From NCBI RefSeq assembly GCF_010548465.1, contig NZ_JAAGMD010000538.1, positions 1-38,555 of the forward strand: a DNA stretch of 38,555 bases, in the 5' to 3' direction. The first letter of the stretch is position 1. Every line of letters begins with the position of its first letter. Of the stretch, positions 6,760-13,668 are shown in pieces. The notes beneath the pieces were generated by a model that had not been told where the DNA came from, searched no databases, and saw only the letters and a list, made by a program, of their open reading frames with translations. The stretch comes from Streptomyces sp. SID14436. Its GTDB lineage: Bacteria > Actinomycetota > Actinomycetes > Streptomycetales > Streptomycetaceae. Position numbers and translations under genes: made by a program.

Positions 6760-7587
6760 GTGACCCACGCACGCCAGCACCTCACCCAAGTCGTCGCACA
6801 CCGCGGGGCCTCCGAGGACGCCCCCGAACACACCCTGGCCGCGTATCGCAAAGCGATCGAGGACGGTGCGGACGCGCTCGAATGCGATGTACGTCTGACC
6901 GCCGACGGTCATTTGGTCTGTGTTCACGACCGTCGAGTCAACCGTACGTCCAATGGCCGCGGTGCCGTGTCGGCGCTGGAGCTCTCCGATCTCGCCGCTC
7001 TCGACTTCGGTTCCTGGAAGAACCGCGACTCCTTCGCCGGACGCGCCGAGGAGCCGGACTGGGAGCACCGCCCCGAGGACCGGGAGGCCACCTCCGTCCT
7101 CACCCTCGAGCGGCTGCTGGAACTGGTCGCCGACGCGGGGCGGCGCGTGGAACTCGCCATCGAGACCAAGCACCCCACCCGGTGGGCGGGCCAGGTGGAG
7201 GAACGGCTGCTGTTCCTGCTGAAGCGGTTCGGGCTGGACGCCCCGGCCGACCCGGCGGACTCCCCGGTCCGGGTGATGAGCTTCTCCGCACGGTCACTGC
7301 ACCGGGTGCGGGCCGCGTCCCCGACGCTGCCCACGGTGTACCTCATGCAGTTCGTCTCGCCCCGGCTGCGCGACGGACGGCTGCCGGTGGGCGTCGACAT
7401 CGCGGGCCCCTCGATCCGGATCCTGCGCAGCCATCCCACGTACATCGAACGGCTGAAACAGTCCGGTCACCAGGTGCACACGTGGACCGTCAACGAGCCC
7501 GACGACGTGGACCTGTGCGTCGGCCTCGGGGTGGACGCGATCATCACCAACCGCCCGCGCGCGGTGCTCGACCAGCTCGGTCGCTGA
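6760..7587 (+). CDS. Glycerophosphodiester phosphodiesterase
   Basis: This encodes 275 residues of a GDPD TIM barrel that hydrolyses glycerophosphodiesters to glycerol 3-phosphate and an alcohol. Catalytic and metal residues are visible: VAHRGASEDAPEHT (His14, Arg15), ALECDVRLTADG (Glu41, Asp43), the second catalytic His56 in VCVHDRR, ELAIETKHP near 140, MSFSARSL and the C-terminal TWTVNEPDDV plus DAIITNRP. There is no signal peptide, so it is probably a cytosolic enzyme of lipid headgroup recycling. The GTG start at 6760 places the barrel's first strand close to the N-terminus as in family members; an in-frame ATG at 6682 would add 26 residues of low similarity. The ribosome site is weak for both. 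Confidence 0.88.
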   Translation: MTHARQHLTQVVAHRGASEDAPEHTLAAYRKAIEDGADALECDVRLTADGHLVCVHDRRVNRTSNGRGAVSALELSDLAALDFGSWKNRDSFAGRAEEPDWEHRPEDREATSVLTLERLLELVADAGRRVELAIETKHPTRWAGQVEERLLFLLKRFGLDAPADPADSPVRVMSFSARSLHRVRAASPTLPTVYLMQFVSPRLRDGRLPVGVDIAGPSIRILRSHPTYIERLKQSGHQVHTWTVNEPDDVDLCVGLGVDAIITNRPRAVLDQLGR

Positions 7588-7883
7588 ACCCGCACAACCG
7601 TCACCATCTGCGCACCATGTCCATCGCACGGCGCGGTGTCCGAACCGATACGTCACAGAAGGACCGGGATGACGCGCGCCCCTTGACCGCGCACACGCCT
7701 CCGGAGCATCCTCACGTCTCGGCCACACCGAAGAAATCCAGCCACATGATGACGGGGAGTGCTCCGGCGCGTTCGGTGCGTGTTCACTCGTTTCGAGTGC
7801 GTCACCGCACAGGGATCGGCCGGTTTCCGGTTCAGGCCAATGGGGCATCCACACCGTGGCGTGGGGCAAAGGAGGTCTCGGGG

Positions 7884-8435
7884 GTGGCGTTGGTGGTGGC
7901 ACAGGAGGTGCCCGCGTCGTCGTGCATGGCCGTTCCCCACGGCCCTGCGGGCGTGGGGGAAGCGAGGCACCGCATGCGTGCGCAGCTGCGCGCGGGCGGG
8001 GTCGCGGACTCGGTCATCGACGATGCCGTACTGATCCTTTCCGAGCTGTTGAGCAACGCGTGCAAGCACGGCAGACCCCTCGGCGACGCCCTCGCGGGCG
8101 ACGGCGACGTACGGGCCGCCTGGCGCATCGACCCCTGCGGCCGGCTCGTCGTCGAGGTCACCGACGGCGGCGGCCCGACCCGCCCGGCACCGGCCACGCC
8201 CTCGGTGACCGCGCGCGGCGGCCGGGGGCTGAACATCATCACCGCGCTGGCCGACGACTGGGGCGTACGCGACGAGGTCCCCGGCGAGGTCACGGTGTGG
8301 GTGGTCCTGCAGGACACCGTCCGCGACCCGGCCGCCCGGCACCGCCGGGCCGACTTCGCGGCACGGGTGACGGCCCCTTCCGTGGCCGAGATACCAGGGC
8401 TGGGCTTCGCGGAAGCCTTCGACGACCTCGGCTGA
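7884..8435 (+). CDS. HATPase_c ATP-binding protein, RsbW/anti-sigma-like
   Basis: This encodes 183 residues of a GHKL ATPase domain resembling serine-kinase anti-sigma factors, which bind and phosphorylate anti-sigma antagonists. The ATP site is recognisable: N box LILSELLSNACKHG, G1 box VVEVTDGGGPTRP, G2 box GGRGLNIITALADDWG. The N-terminal part (GEARHRMRAQLRAGG) is the usual helix before the N box. A 40-residue tail follows the domain (ADFAARV ... GFAEAFDDLG). The GTG at 7884 was chosen because AAAGGAGGT ends 8 bases before it, an unusually strong site; an ATG at 7746 would add 46 residues. No sigma factor or antagonist gene is adjacent, as is common for the many solitary ATPases of Streptomyces. 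Confidence 0.85.
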   Translation: MALVVAQEVPASSCMAVPHGPAGVGEARHRMRAQLRAGGVADSVIDDAVLILSELLSNACKHGRPLGDALAGDGDVRAAWRIDPCGRLVVEVTDGGGPTRPAPATPSVTARGGRGLNIITALADDWGVRDEVPGEVTVWVVLQDTVRDPAARHRRADFAARVTAPSVAEIPGLGFAEAFDDLG

Positions 8436-8450
8436 GCGGCGGGACGCCGG

Positions 8451-8535
8451 CTCCGGCCGCACCGCCACCGCCGGCAGAAGCCGCCAGCCCGCTCGGACGG
8501 CCGTCTCCGGCAGCCCCCGCGCCTCCGGGAACCGT
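8451..8535. repeat. Imperfect direct repeat, copy 1
   Basis: The copy begins CTCCGGCCGCACCGCC and ends CCGGGAACCGT. It aligns to 8554-8630 with several substitutions and small gaps. Both copies share the GGACGGCC block in the middle. The repeat lies wholly between genes. Shared strong GC bias can inflate such similarity, but the order of matching blocks is preserved along the whole length. Confidence 0.5.
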
Positions 8536-8553
8536 TGGTCGCCGGAACGACAC

Positions 8554-8630
8554 CTCCGGCCGCACCGCCATCGCCGACAGGAACCGCCGCCCCGCCCGGA
8601 CGGCCACCTCCCGCGTCCTTCCGGGACCGT
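8554..8630. repeat. Imperfect direct repeat, copy 2
   Basis: This is the second copy, in the same orientation as 8451-8535 and 18 bases downstream of it. It starts with the same 16 bases and ends CCGGGACCGT. It is about 8 bases shorter than copy 1. Confidence 0.5.
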
Positions 8631-8684
8631 CCACCACACTCCCGCCGCCCCTCCGCGGATACCGGCCCCCGCCGGGTGAACGGC

Positions 8685-8690
8685 TAGGCT
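8685..8690 (+). promoter_or_regulatory. Candidate -10 element (TAGGCT) of SEC-C protein gene
   Basis: TAGGCT matches the housekeeping -10 pattern TAnnnT and would give a leader of about 34 bases with the ribosome site GGGAGA before the ATG at 8731. No clear -35 is visible. Confidence 0.35.
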
Positions 8691-8730
8691 CGCGCCGTAC
8701 GAGACGAGCCGTAACCGGGAGACAGCCACG

Positions 8731-9699
8731 ATGGCCAAGAAGCGCCCCCAGACGAAGGCGGCCAAGCGCCCGCAGCTCACGGACGGGGAGATCCCGGTCG
8801 TCGGTGCGCGGGAGCCCTGCCCCTGCGGCAGTGGCCGCCGTTATAAGGCCTGCCACGGACGGGCCGCCGCGCACGCCGTGACCGAGTTGGTGCACCGTCC
8901 CTTCGAGGGCCTGGCGGGTGAGTGCGACTGGGTGGCGCTGCGGGAGCTGGTACCGGCGGCCACCGCCGCGCTCACGCTCAAGGACGGCCTGCCCGAGGGC
9001 GTCCCGTCGGTCACCCTTGCCACGGTGCTTCCGATGGCCTGGCCGGCGCTGCGCCGCGACGACGGCTCCGTGCTGATCGGTCTGCAGAACGACACGTCCT
9101 CCGGCGACATCAGCCGCGACCTCGCCGACACCCTCCAGCGAGCCCTCGACGCGGCCCCTGGCCAGCCTGTGCAGGGCCGGCGCGCACCCGCCGACGGTCC
9201 CCGGCTGCAGGACCTGCTCGACCCGGAGGCCGCGTTCGAGCCGGTCGTGCACAGCGGTTTCGAGTTCTGGGTGCCCGACTCGGAGAACGCCACCCCGGAG
9301 GTGACCGCCTCCCTGGAACGCGCCAATGCCGCCGCCATCCCCACCGTGAAGCTGGCGGGCGTCGACGCGGCCTACTGGTGCGAGACGCCGGAGAAGAACC
9401 ACCTGCGGTGGGTCATGCCGCACCCGGAGGAGCAGCTTCTGGACGCTCTGGCGCGGCTGCACGCGGCGGGCCGCTCCTCCTTGGGCGATGGCACCCGCCT
9501 GGTCGGTTCGTTCCGCGCCCACGGTCTGACCGTGCCGGTCTGGGACCTGCCGAGCGAGGTCGGCGCCGACGACGTGGAGAAGCCGGCGGCCGAGTTCGCC
9601 GAGCGGCTCGCCGCCGCGCTCGCCACCGACGCTCCGCTGACCGCCGACGAACGCCGGGCGCGTGGCGGGCTGACCAACCGCCAGGTCACGCTCAGCTGA
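8731..9699 (+). CDS. SEC-C motif protein of the DUF5926 type
   Basis: This encodes 322 residues. The N-terminus is lysine-rich (MAKKRPQTKAAKRPQ) and is followed at about residues 29-45 by a zinc-binding SEC-C motif, EPCPCGSGRRYKACHGR (CxC ... CH), as in SecA tails and many small adaptor domains. The rest has no catalytic motif I recognise; conserved-looking stretches include SGFEFWVPD, DAAYWCETPEKNHLRWVMPHPEEQ and LVGSFRAHGLTVPVWDLP. It matches the general plan of an actinobacterial family annotated DUF5926. It is cytosolic, with no signal or membrane segment. A strong 13-base hairpin closes the transcript. The function is unknown; the SEC-C motif suggests interaction with ribosomes, nucleic acid or translocon parts, by inference. 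Confidence 0.8.
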   Translation: MAKKRPQTKAAKRPQLTDGEIPVVGAREPCPCGSGRRYKACHGRAAAHAVTELVHRPFEGLAGECDWVALRELVPAATAALTLKDGLPEGVPSVTLATVLPMAWPALRRDDGSVLIGLQNDTSSGDISRDLADTLQRALDAAPGQPVQGRRAPADGPRLQDLLDPEAAFEPVVHSGFEFWVPDSENATPEVTASLERANAAAIPTVKLAGVDAAYWCETPEKNHLRWVMPHPEEQLLDALARLHAAGRSSLGDGTRLVGSFRAHGLTVPVWDLPSEVGADDVEKPAAEFAERLAAALATDAPLTADERRARGGLTNRQVTLS

Positions 9700-9718
9700 C
9701 GCGGACCTCGGCGGGGAC

Positions 9719-9748
9719 GGCTGTGCTGACCGACCGGTCAGCACAGCC
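9719..9748 (+). terminator. Perfect 13-base-pair hairpin after SEC-C gene
   Basis: Arms GGCTGTGCTGACC (9719-9731) and GGTCAGCACAGCC (9736-9748) pair without mismatch around the 4-base loop GACC, 20 bases after the stop codon. There is no T-run, as is usual in Streptomyces terminators. Confidence 0.75.
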
Positions 9749-9829
9749 GTCCCGGTGGAAACACCGGCTACATGCGCAACTCCCGGCTCGCACAAGCAAG
9801 TCGGTGACCTGAAACGACTGAGATCGAAT

Positions 9830-9857
9830 TTGCGAACCGCCGATCTCTTGTTACCGT
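9830..9857 (+). promoter_or_regulatory. Candidate promoter of a small RNA
   Basis: TTGCGA (9830-9835) and TACCGT (9852-9857) are separated by 16 bases and fit the housekeeping sigma factor pattern. Transcription would start near 9862-9865, right before a strong hairpin and with no gene downstream on this strand. Confidence 0.45.
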
Positions 9858-9860
9858 TCC

Positions 9861-9912
9861 AGTAGCCCGGTTGCTGGTGCATCCCCCGTCGCCAGCAACC
9901 GGGTCTTTCGTG
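9861..9912 (+). ncRNA. Candidate small RNA: single hairpin with C-rich loop and T-rich tail
   Basis: A perfect 12-base-pair stem (CCCGGTTGCTGG at 9866-9877 with CCAGCAACCGGG at 9892-9903) carries a 14-base loop containing CCCCC. It is followed by TCTTTCG, so it has the form of an intrinsic terminator. It starts only a few bases after the predicted transcription start and is preceded by a plausible promoter, so a transcript of roughly 45-55 bases is expected. C-rich loops occur in small RNAs that pair with G-rich ribosome sites; actinobacteria have such a class (6C RNA), but that has two C-rich hairpins and I see one. It could also be a stand-alone terminator. Confidence 0.45.
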
Positions 9913-10036
9913 TCATGGATCGTTCACGGAACGCGTTCATATGCCAACCGGCTGTTTCCGCTGCGGAGTTGTCCGGTGAGATCGGCCGGCGCGGGTGCCC
10001 TGACGGCGTCGTGCCGTCCACCGACCGGGGCGTGAC

Positions 10037-10810
10037 TCAGTCGCCGGGCTGGTTGCTTCCGGCCCGCAGCAGCAGCGGTCCGTCCCCGGACCGGGCCGCG
10101 AATTCCACGATCGCCTCGTGCTCGTCGAGGTGCCCCCTCCTCGGCCGGCGGGGCGTCTCGCAGACCGCCGGTTCGTCCCCGGACTCCACCGCGCAGTGGA
10201 CGCGCACGCTGCGACCGCCGGGCGCCATGAGGCTCAGCACGGCGGACGGCGCCGTACCGGTGGCGTTGCGGTAGTAGGTGCGCCCCCAGACCTCGTCACC
10301 CAGGACGACGACGCAGGTCTGGGCCTCGATGCCGTCGGGGGAGGAGAGTTCGGGGCCGCAACGCAGAACCGGCGCCCGGAACAGGCCGGTTGACGGGGGC
10401 CTCGGTCCGTCAAGGTCGTCGAACGCGCCGGGTGCCCCCTCGGGAACCCCGGTCCGCCCGTCTCCCACTTGATCCCCGGCCGGCGCCTCGGCGTTCCGGT
10501 CCGCCGCCCCGCTCCGCACGGCCAGGTCGCCGGCGGCCGCGGATCCGGTCGCGGTGCCGGACCGCTCACCGCGCGTCTCCCCGGGCCGTTCGGCGCCTTC
10601 CGACCCCGGCGGGCCGCCGAGGGCCGTGGGCCCCGTGCGTCCCGCCTCCTGCGCGGAACCCAGCGCACCCACCGCGCCCAACGGGCTCGGCGACCCGCCG
10701 GACTCCGCCGCCAGCGGCAGCGCGACCACGCAGGCCGTCGCGGCGCCGACGAAGGCGAGCAGACGGGCTGTTCGGGGGTCCCTGGCACGCCCCCCGGCAT
10801 GACGCGGCAT
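10037..10810 (-). CDS. Hypothetical secreted or membrane-anchored protein
   Basis: This encodes 257 residues. Arg/His-rich MPRHAGGRARDPRTAR precedes a hydrophobic segment (LLAFVGAATACVVALPLAA, about 17-35), which may be a signal peptide or an N-terminal anchor. Residues 36-125 are low-complexity Gly, Pro, Ala and acidic residues, probably disordered. Residues 140-250 look like a folded domain with LRCGPELSSPDG, CVVVLGDEVWGRTYYRNATG, VRVHCAVESGDEPAVCET and a His/Asp/Glu-rich GHLDEHEAIVEFAAR. Four Cys could form two disulfides outside the cell. I do not recognise the family. The ATG at 10810 is preceded by a -10-like TATGTT, suggesting a leaderless transcript, since no ribosome site is seen. 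Confidence 0.65.
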   Translation of the reverse strand: MPRHAGGRARDPRTARLLAFVGAATACVVALPLAAESGGSPSPLGAVGALGSAQEAGRTGPTALGGPPGSEGAERPGETRGERSGTATGSAAAGDLAVRSGAADRNAEAPAGDQVGDGRTGVPEGAPGAFDDLDGPRPPSTGLFRAPVLRCGPELSSPDGIEAQTCVVVLGDEVWGRTYYRNATGTAPSAVLSLMAPGGRSVRVHCAVESGDEPAVCETPRRPRRGHLDEHEAIVEFAARSGDGPLLLRAGSNQPGD

Positions 10811-10818
10811 GGTTCCGC

Positions 10819-10824
10819 AACATA
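10819..10824 (-). promoter_or_regulatory. Candidate -10 element (TATGTT), leaderless
   Basis: On the minus strand TATGTT is followed by 8 bases and then the ATG at 10810. Transcription would start at or next to the start codon. No ribosome site precedes that codon. Confidence 0.4.
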
Positions 10825-10864
10825 ACGCTCCCGGGCCGCCGCGGTGGGCGCCGCGCCGGGATCC

Positions 10865-11530
10865 CTACAGCTCGGGCGCGCTCACACCCGTACGAGTGAG
10901 GGTGTCGACCACGGCGTCCACCACGGCCTCGACGTCGGGCAGCCACGGGGAGGCCGAGCCGGGCAGCGGGGCGCGCTCCCAGGTGATGTCGCCCTGTCCG
11001 GTCCCGGACGGCGGGAGGGCGAGGTAACCGCCCTCGCCGTGGAAACGGAGGGAGCCGGGGACGAAGTCCTTCGCGTACAGCAGTTCGCCGAGCTGCTCCA
11101 GGGAGTACGGCTTCACCAGGATCGACCAGCGGGTCGGCGAGGCGACGACCGGGCCGAGGCGCATGCCGAGCCGGTCCAGGGACTCGAGGGCGCGGGCGGC
11201 CGGCTCCGCGGGCAGCGAGACCGCGCACGGGGCGTGGCCGCCGGTGGCCAGGACCACCGGAGCGGTCGGCCGGTTGCCCCACCACCAGCGCACCATGCGC
11301 GCGTCGGTGGTGGCCGCGAGGAGGCCGGGATCGAAGGGATGGGCCCCCGGCACCGTGCATTCCGGGTCAGGGCAGGCGCAGCGGGACCTGCTGCCCGGGT
11401 CCGCCGCCACGCCCGGGAGCACCGGCCACTTCCATTGAGTGGCGAAGGTCAGGGCCGCGCCGATCAGCTCAGACGCTCCGTCGCCTCGCCGGGACAGGAG
11501 CCTGCGACGCCTTCCGAGGATCTCGCGCAT
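10865..11530 (-). CDS. Prim-pol-like protein lacking the catalytic acidic pair
   Basis: This encodes 221 residues related in layout to prim-pol N-terminal domains: an N-terminal helix with LIGAALTFATQWKWPVLPG, a Cys-rich segment CACPDPECTVPGAHPFDPG (as in primase-like proteins, possibly metal-binding), then MVRWWWGNRPTAPVVLATGG. Where the family has the metal-binding Asp pair (GIDLD-type), this protein reads APCAVSLPAEP (residues 100-110), so neither Asp is present. RWSILVKPYSLEQL and GSLRFHGEGGYLALPPSGTGQG resemble the later strands, including the GGYL motif. It is therefore likely a structural relative without polymerase activity. The start ATG at 11530 has an AAGGA site upstream. It is separate from, and less conserved than, the intact paralogue at 2212-3081. 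Confidence 0.7.
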   Translation of the reverse strand: MREILGRRRRLLSRRGDGASELIGAALTFATQWKWPVLPGVAADPGSRSRCACPDPECTVPGAHPFDPGLLAATTDARMVRWWWGNRPTAPVVLATGGHAPCAVSLPAEPAARALESLDRLGMRLGPVVASPTRWSILVKPYSLEQLGELLYAKDFVPGSLRFHGEGGYLALPPSGTGQGDITWERAPLPGSASPWLPDVEAVVDAVVDTLTRTGVSAPEL

Positions 11531-12146
11531 GAGCGCTCGTTCCTTTCCGTTGCACGCCTGGCAACACCGTGGTCACAACATGTGTCGATCACTTCACTGT
11601 GCGTACCTGTTGGCGCATCACACCCCTGCTCCGGGCAAGGGGGTCCCCTCCGGGCCGAGCATGGGCTGCCTCCGCGGCCGTTCCACCCATACTGCGTTCA
11701 TCAAGGGCGTGGGCACGGCGTGGGGGTGGCGAAGTCTGGCGTTTTCCGTCGCGCGTATTTCTCTTCGCCTCCGCCACGGGAGGATGGGGCACGGTCGTCG
11801 GTGGTTAAGACGCTCGGGTCCGTCCCCAGGTTCCCGAGTGATTCCCAACCACCCCTGGCCTTCACCGAGTACGTACCCAACACGACCGCTGTGACGCTCC
11901 GTCGAGCAAGCCCAGTCGACCGCAATAAGCCTCCCCTTGAGGCAGTTTCAAGCCAATTCCTTCTCGCGGCAAGGGGCGGGTGGGGATTTCCTCTCCAGCC
12001 CCCCGGACACCAGGAATCCCAGCAGGACAATGCTGGACATCTCCTTACGAGTACGTGTACATGTGGAGACACTGCCGGCGACGCAGAATGACATGGGGGT
12101 TTGCGATGCTTTTGAGCAGTACGTACCGGTCGGAAAGCCGGACACC
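11531..12146. other. 616-base divergent intergenic region
   Basis: This lies between the degenerate prim-pol gene (minus) and the SpoIIE gene (plus). There is a 12-base palindrome AGGGGGTCCCCT at 11638-11649. Codon third positions are mixed throughout and short open frames show no family resemblance, so I see no gene. The last part (12030-12146) is in frame with the downstream gene and could be a longer N-terminus starting at ATG 12030; that version contains a TTA codon at 12045-12047. Base composition here is clearly lower in GC than in the neighbouring genes. Confidence 0.5.
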
Positions 12147-13544
12147 ATGAACGCCCCGCACCCTCCGAAAGTGGCCGGAATCGATTCAACGGTTCCCGCG
12201 CCCGCACACACTGTCGCGTCCGTTTCGACGAGTACCTCCCCGGGCGTCCCGCAAAACCCTCCGTCCCCACCCGGCGCACTGCTGCAGGACCGCCTCGCCG
12301 GCTGGGTCTCGGACCTCACGACCCTCCACGAGCTCACCGAGCGCCTGGTGCGCACGGCCACCCTCGACGAGGCGCTCCAGGAACTGCTGCGCGCGGGAGC
12401 CGCCCTGGTCGGCGCCCGGCGCGGGCTGGTCGTCCTGGAGCCCGCCGACGGTCTCGGCCCCGACACCACCATCGGCCTCGGCCTGGGCCGCGCGGACCTC
12501 GGCCACATCGAGACGGTGCCGCGCAGCTCCCTGCCCTACGGCAGGATCCTGGACGGCCTGCCGGGCACCGACGACGGCGTCGTCGAGGCCGACCTGTTCG
12601 CCGAGAAGGGCCTGGACCCCCGCCACCGCGAGGTCGCCGCCCGCCTCGGCTACGCCGCGAGCTACGCCCTCCCCCTCACCACCGGGTCCGGCCGGCGCCT
12701 GGGTGCCGCCGTGTGGCTCTACGACGAGCCCGCCGAGCCGGAGGAGCGCTGCCGCCACCTCGCCGGCCTGTACACCCGGTACGCCGCGGAGCACCTCGCC
12801 CGGCTGCTGGAGCTGGAGCGCACGCGCGCGTCCATGGCCACCATCGCCGACGAGCTGCTGCCCGCCCGCCTGCCCCGGGTCCCCGGCGTCCAGCTGGCCG
12901 CCCGCCACCGCACCTGCGCGCGCGGCGGCGGCGACTGGTACGACGCACTGCCGCTCCCGGACGCCGCGCTCGGCCTCGCCGTGGGCTCCGTCACCGGGTC
13001 CGGGCCCAGCGCCGTCGCCGCCATGGGCCGGCTGCGGGCGTCCCTGCGCGCGTACGCCGTGATGGAGGGCGAGGACCCCGTCGCCGTGCTGTCCGACCTG
13101 GAGCTGCTGCTGCGGCTCACCGAACCGGCCCGGTCCGCCACCGCGCTGTTCGGCTACTGCGAGCCCGCCCTGCGCAAGATCACACTTGCCGGTGCCGGGC
13201 ACAGCCCGCCCCTGCTGCTGGGCGAGCGCCGCACGCAGTACGTGGAGACGTCGGTGTCCGCCCCCCTGGGCATGCTCGCCTGCTGGGAGGCGCCGAGCGT
13301 GGAGATCCACGCGGAGCCGGGCGAGACCGTGCTGCTCTACACCGACGGACTGCTGCACCGCACCGGCGACCCCACCGACCGGGCCTTCGCGCGGCTGCAC
13401 GCGGCGGCGGCCGGAGTGCCGGCCGCGCTGCGGCACGACCCCGGCGCGATCGCCGACCACGTGCTGCGCACCGTGCTGCCGGACGGCGCGGACCCGGCGG
13501 ACACCCCCGAGGACGTCGTGCTGCTGGCGGCCCGCTTCGCATAG
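12147..13544 (+). CDS. GAF domain plus SpoIIE/PP2C-type phosphatase protein
   Basis: This encodes 465 residues: a disordered N-terminus (1-45), a GAF-like sensor domain (about 60-215, starting WVSDLTTLHELTERLVRTATLDEAL) and a SpoIIE-type PP2C domain (about 230-465). Such proteins dephosphorylate anti-sigma antagonists in partner-switching pathways. Motifs present: RGGGDWYDALPL (Asp263, Asp266), LAGAGHSPPLLL, VLLYTDGLLHRTGD (Asp400) and TPEDVVLLAARF (Glu455, Asp456). The normally conserved GDVxGHG motif reads GSVTGSG (280-286), losing an Asp that usually contributes to metal binding, so activity may be weak or absent. The start at 12147 is chosen on codon bias; an alternative ATG at 12030 would add 39 residues including a TTA codon. 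Two RsbW-type ATPases in the window are possible, unproven partners. Confidence 0.82.
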   Translation: MNAPHPPKVAGIDSTVPAPAHTVASVSTSTSPGVPQNPPSPPGALLQDRLAGWVSDLTTLHELTERLVRTATLDEALQELLRAGAALVGARRGLVVLEPADGLGPDTTIGLGLGRADLGHIETVPRSSLPYGRILDGLPGTDDGVVEADLFAEKGLDPRHREVAARLGYAASYALPLTTGSGRRLGAAVWLYDEPAEPEERCRHLAGLYTRYAAEHLARLLELERTRASMATIADELLPARLPRVPGVQLAARHRTCARGGGDWYDALPLPDAALGLAVGSVTGSGPSAVAAMGRLRASLRAYAVMEGEDPVAVLSDLELLLRLTEPARSATALFGYCEPALRKITLAGAGHSPPLLLGERRTQYVETSVSAPLGMLACWEAPSVEIHAEPGETVLLYTDGLLHRTGDPTDRAFARLHAAAAGVPAALRHDPGAIADHVLRTVLPDGADPADTPEDVVLLAARFA

Positions 13545-13668
13545 CAGCGGGGCGGCGGCCCCGGCACCTCCCGTGCGCCCCCGGTAACAGGTCATCGCGC
13601 CCCGTGACCGTTTCACCCGGCCGTACCATGGGGGCTGGTCCAGTGCCGTATCGAGGAGGATGACCGCC

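Larger units (their letters stand above)
8436..8730. other. Non-coding region with imperfect duplication and a candidate promoter
   Basis: These 295 bases lie between the ATPase and the SEC-C protein genes. Most is taken up by two diverged copies of an approximately 80-base unit (8451-8535 and 8554-8630). A -10-like TAGGCT at 8685-8690 and a GGGAGA ribosome site before 8731 probably serve the next gene. No gene is supported. Confidence 0.5.
9700..10036. other. Intergenic region with terminator and candidate small RNA
   Basis: These 337 bases lie between two convergent genes. The region holds the terminator of the SEC-C gene (9719-9748), then a well-formed promoter and a second strong hairpin (9830-9912) that belongs to neither neighbour. 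From about 9915 to 10036 I see nothing recognisable. Confidence 0.6.

Noticed and set aside
9830-9857. SigR-type stress promoter in front of the candidate small RNA
   Set aside because: A GAAT and a GTT are present, but the first base and the spacing do not fit; the housekeeping pattern matches better.
11589-11894. Small open frames in the 11531-12146 spacer
   Set aside because: Third-position base use is mixed and no start has a ribosome site; all look like chance frames.
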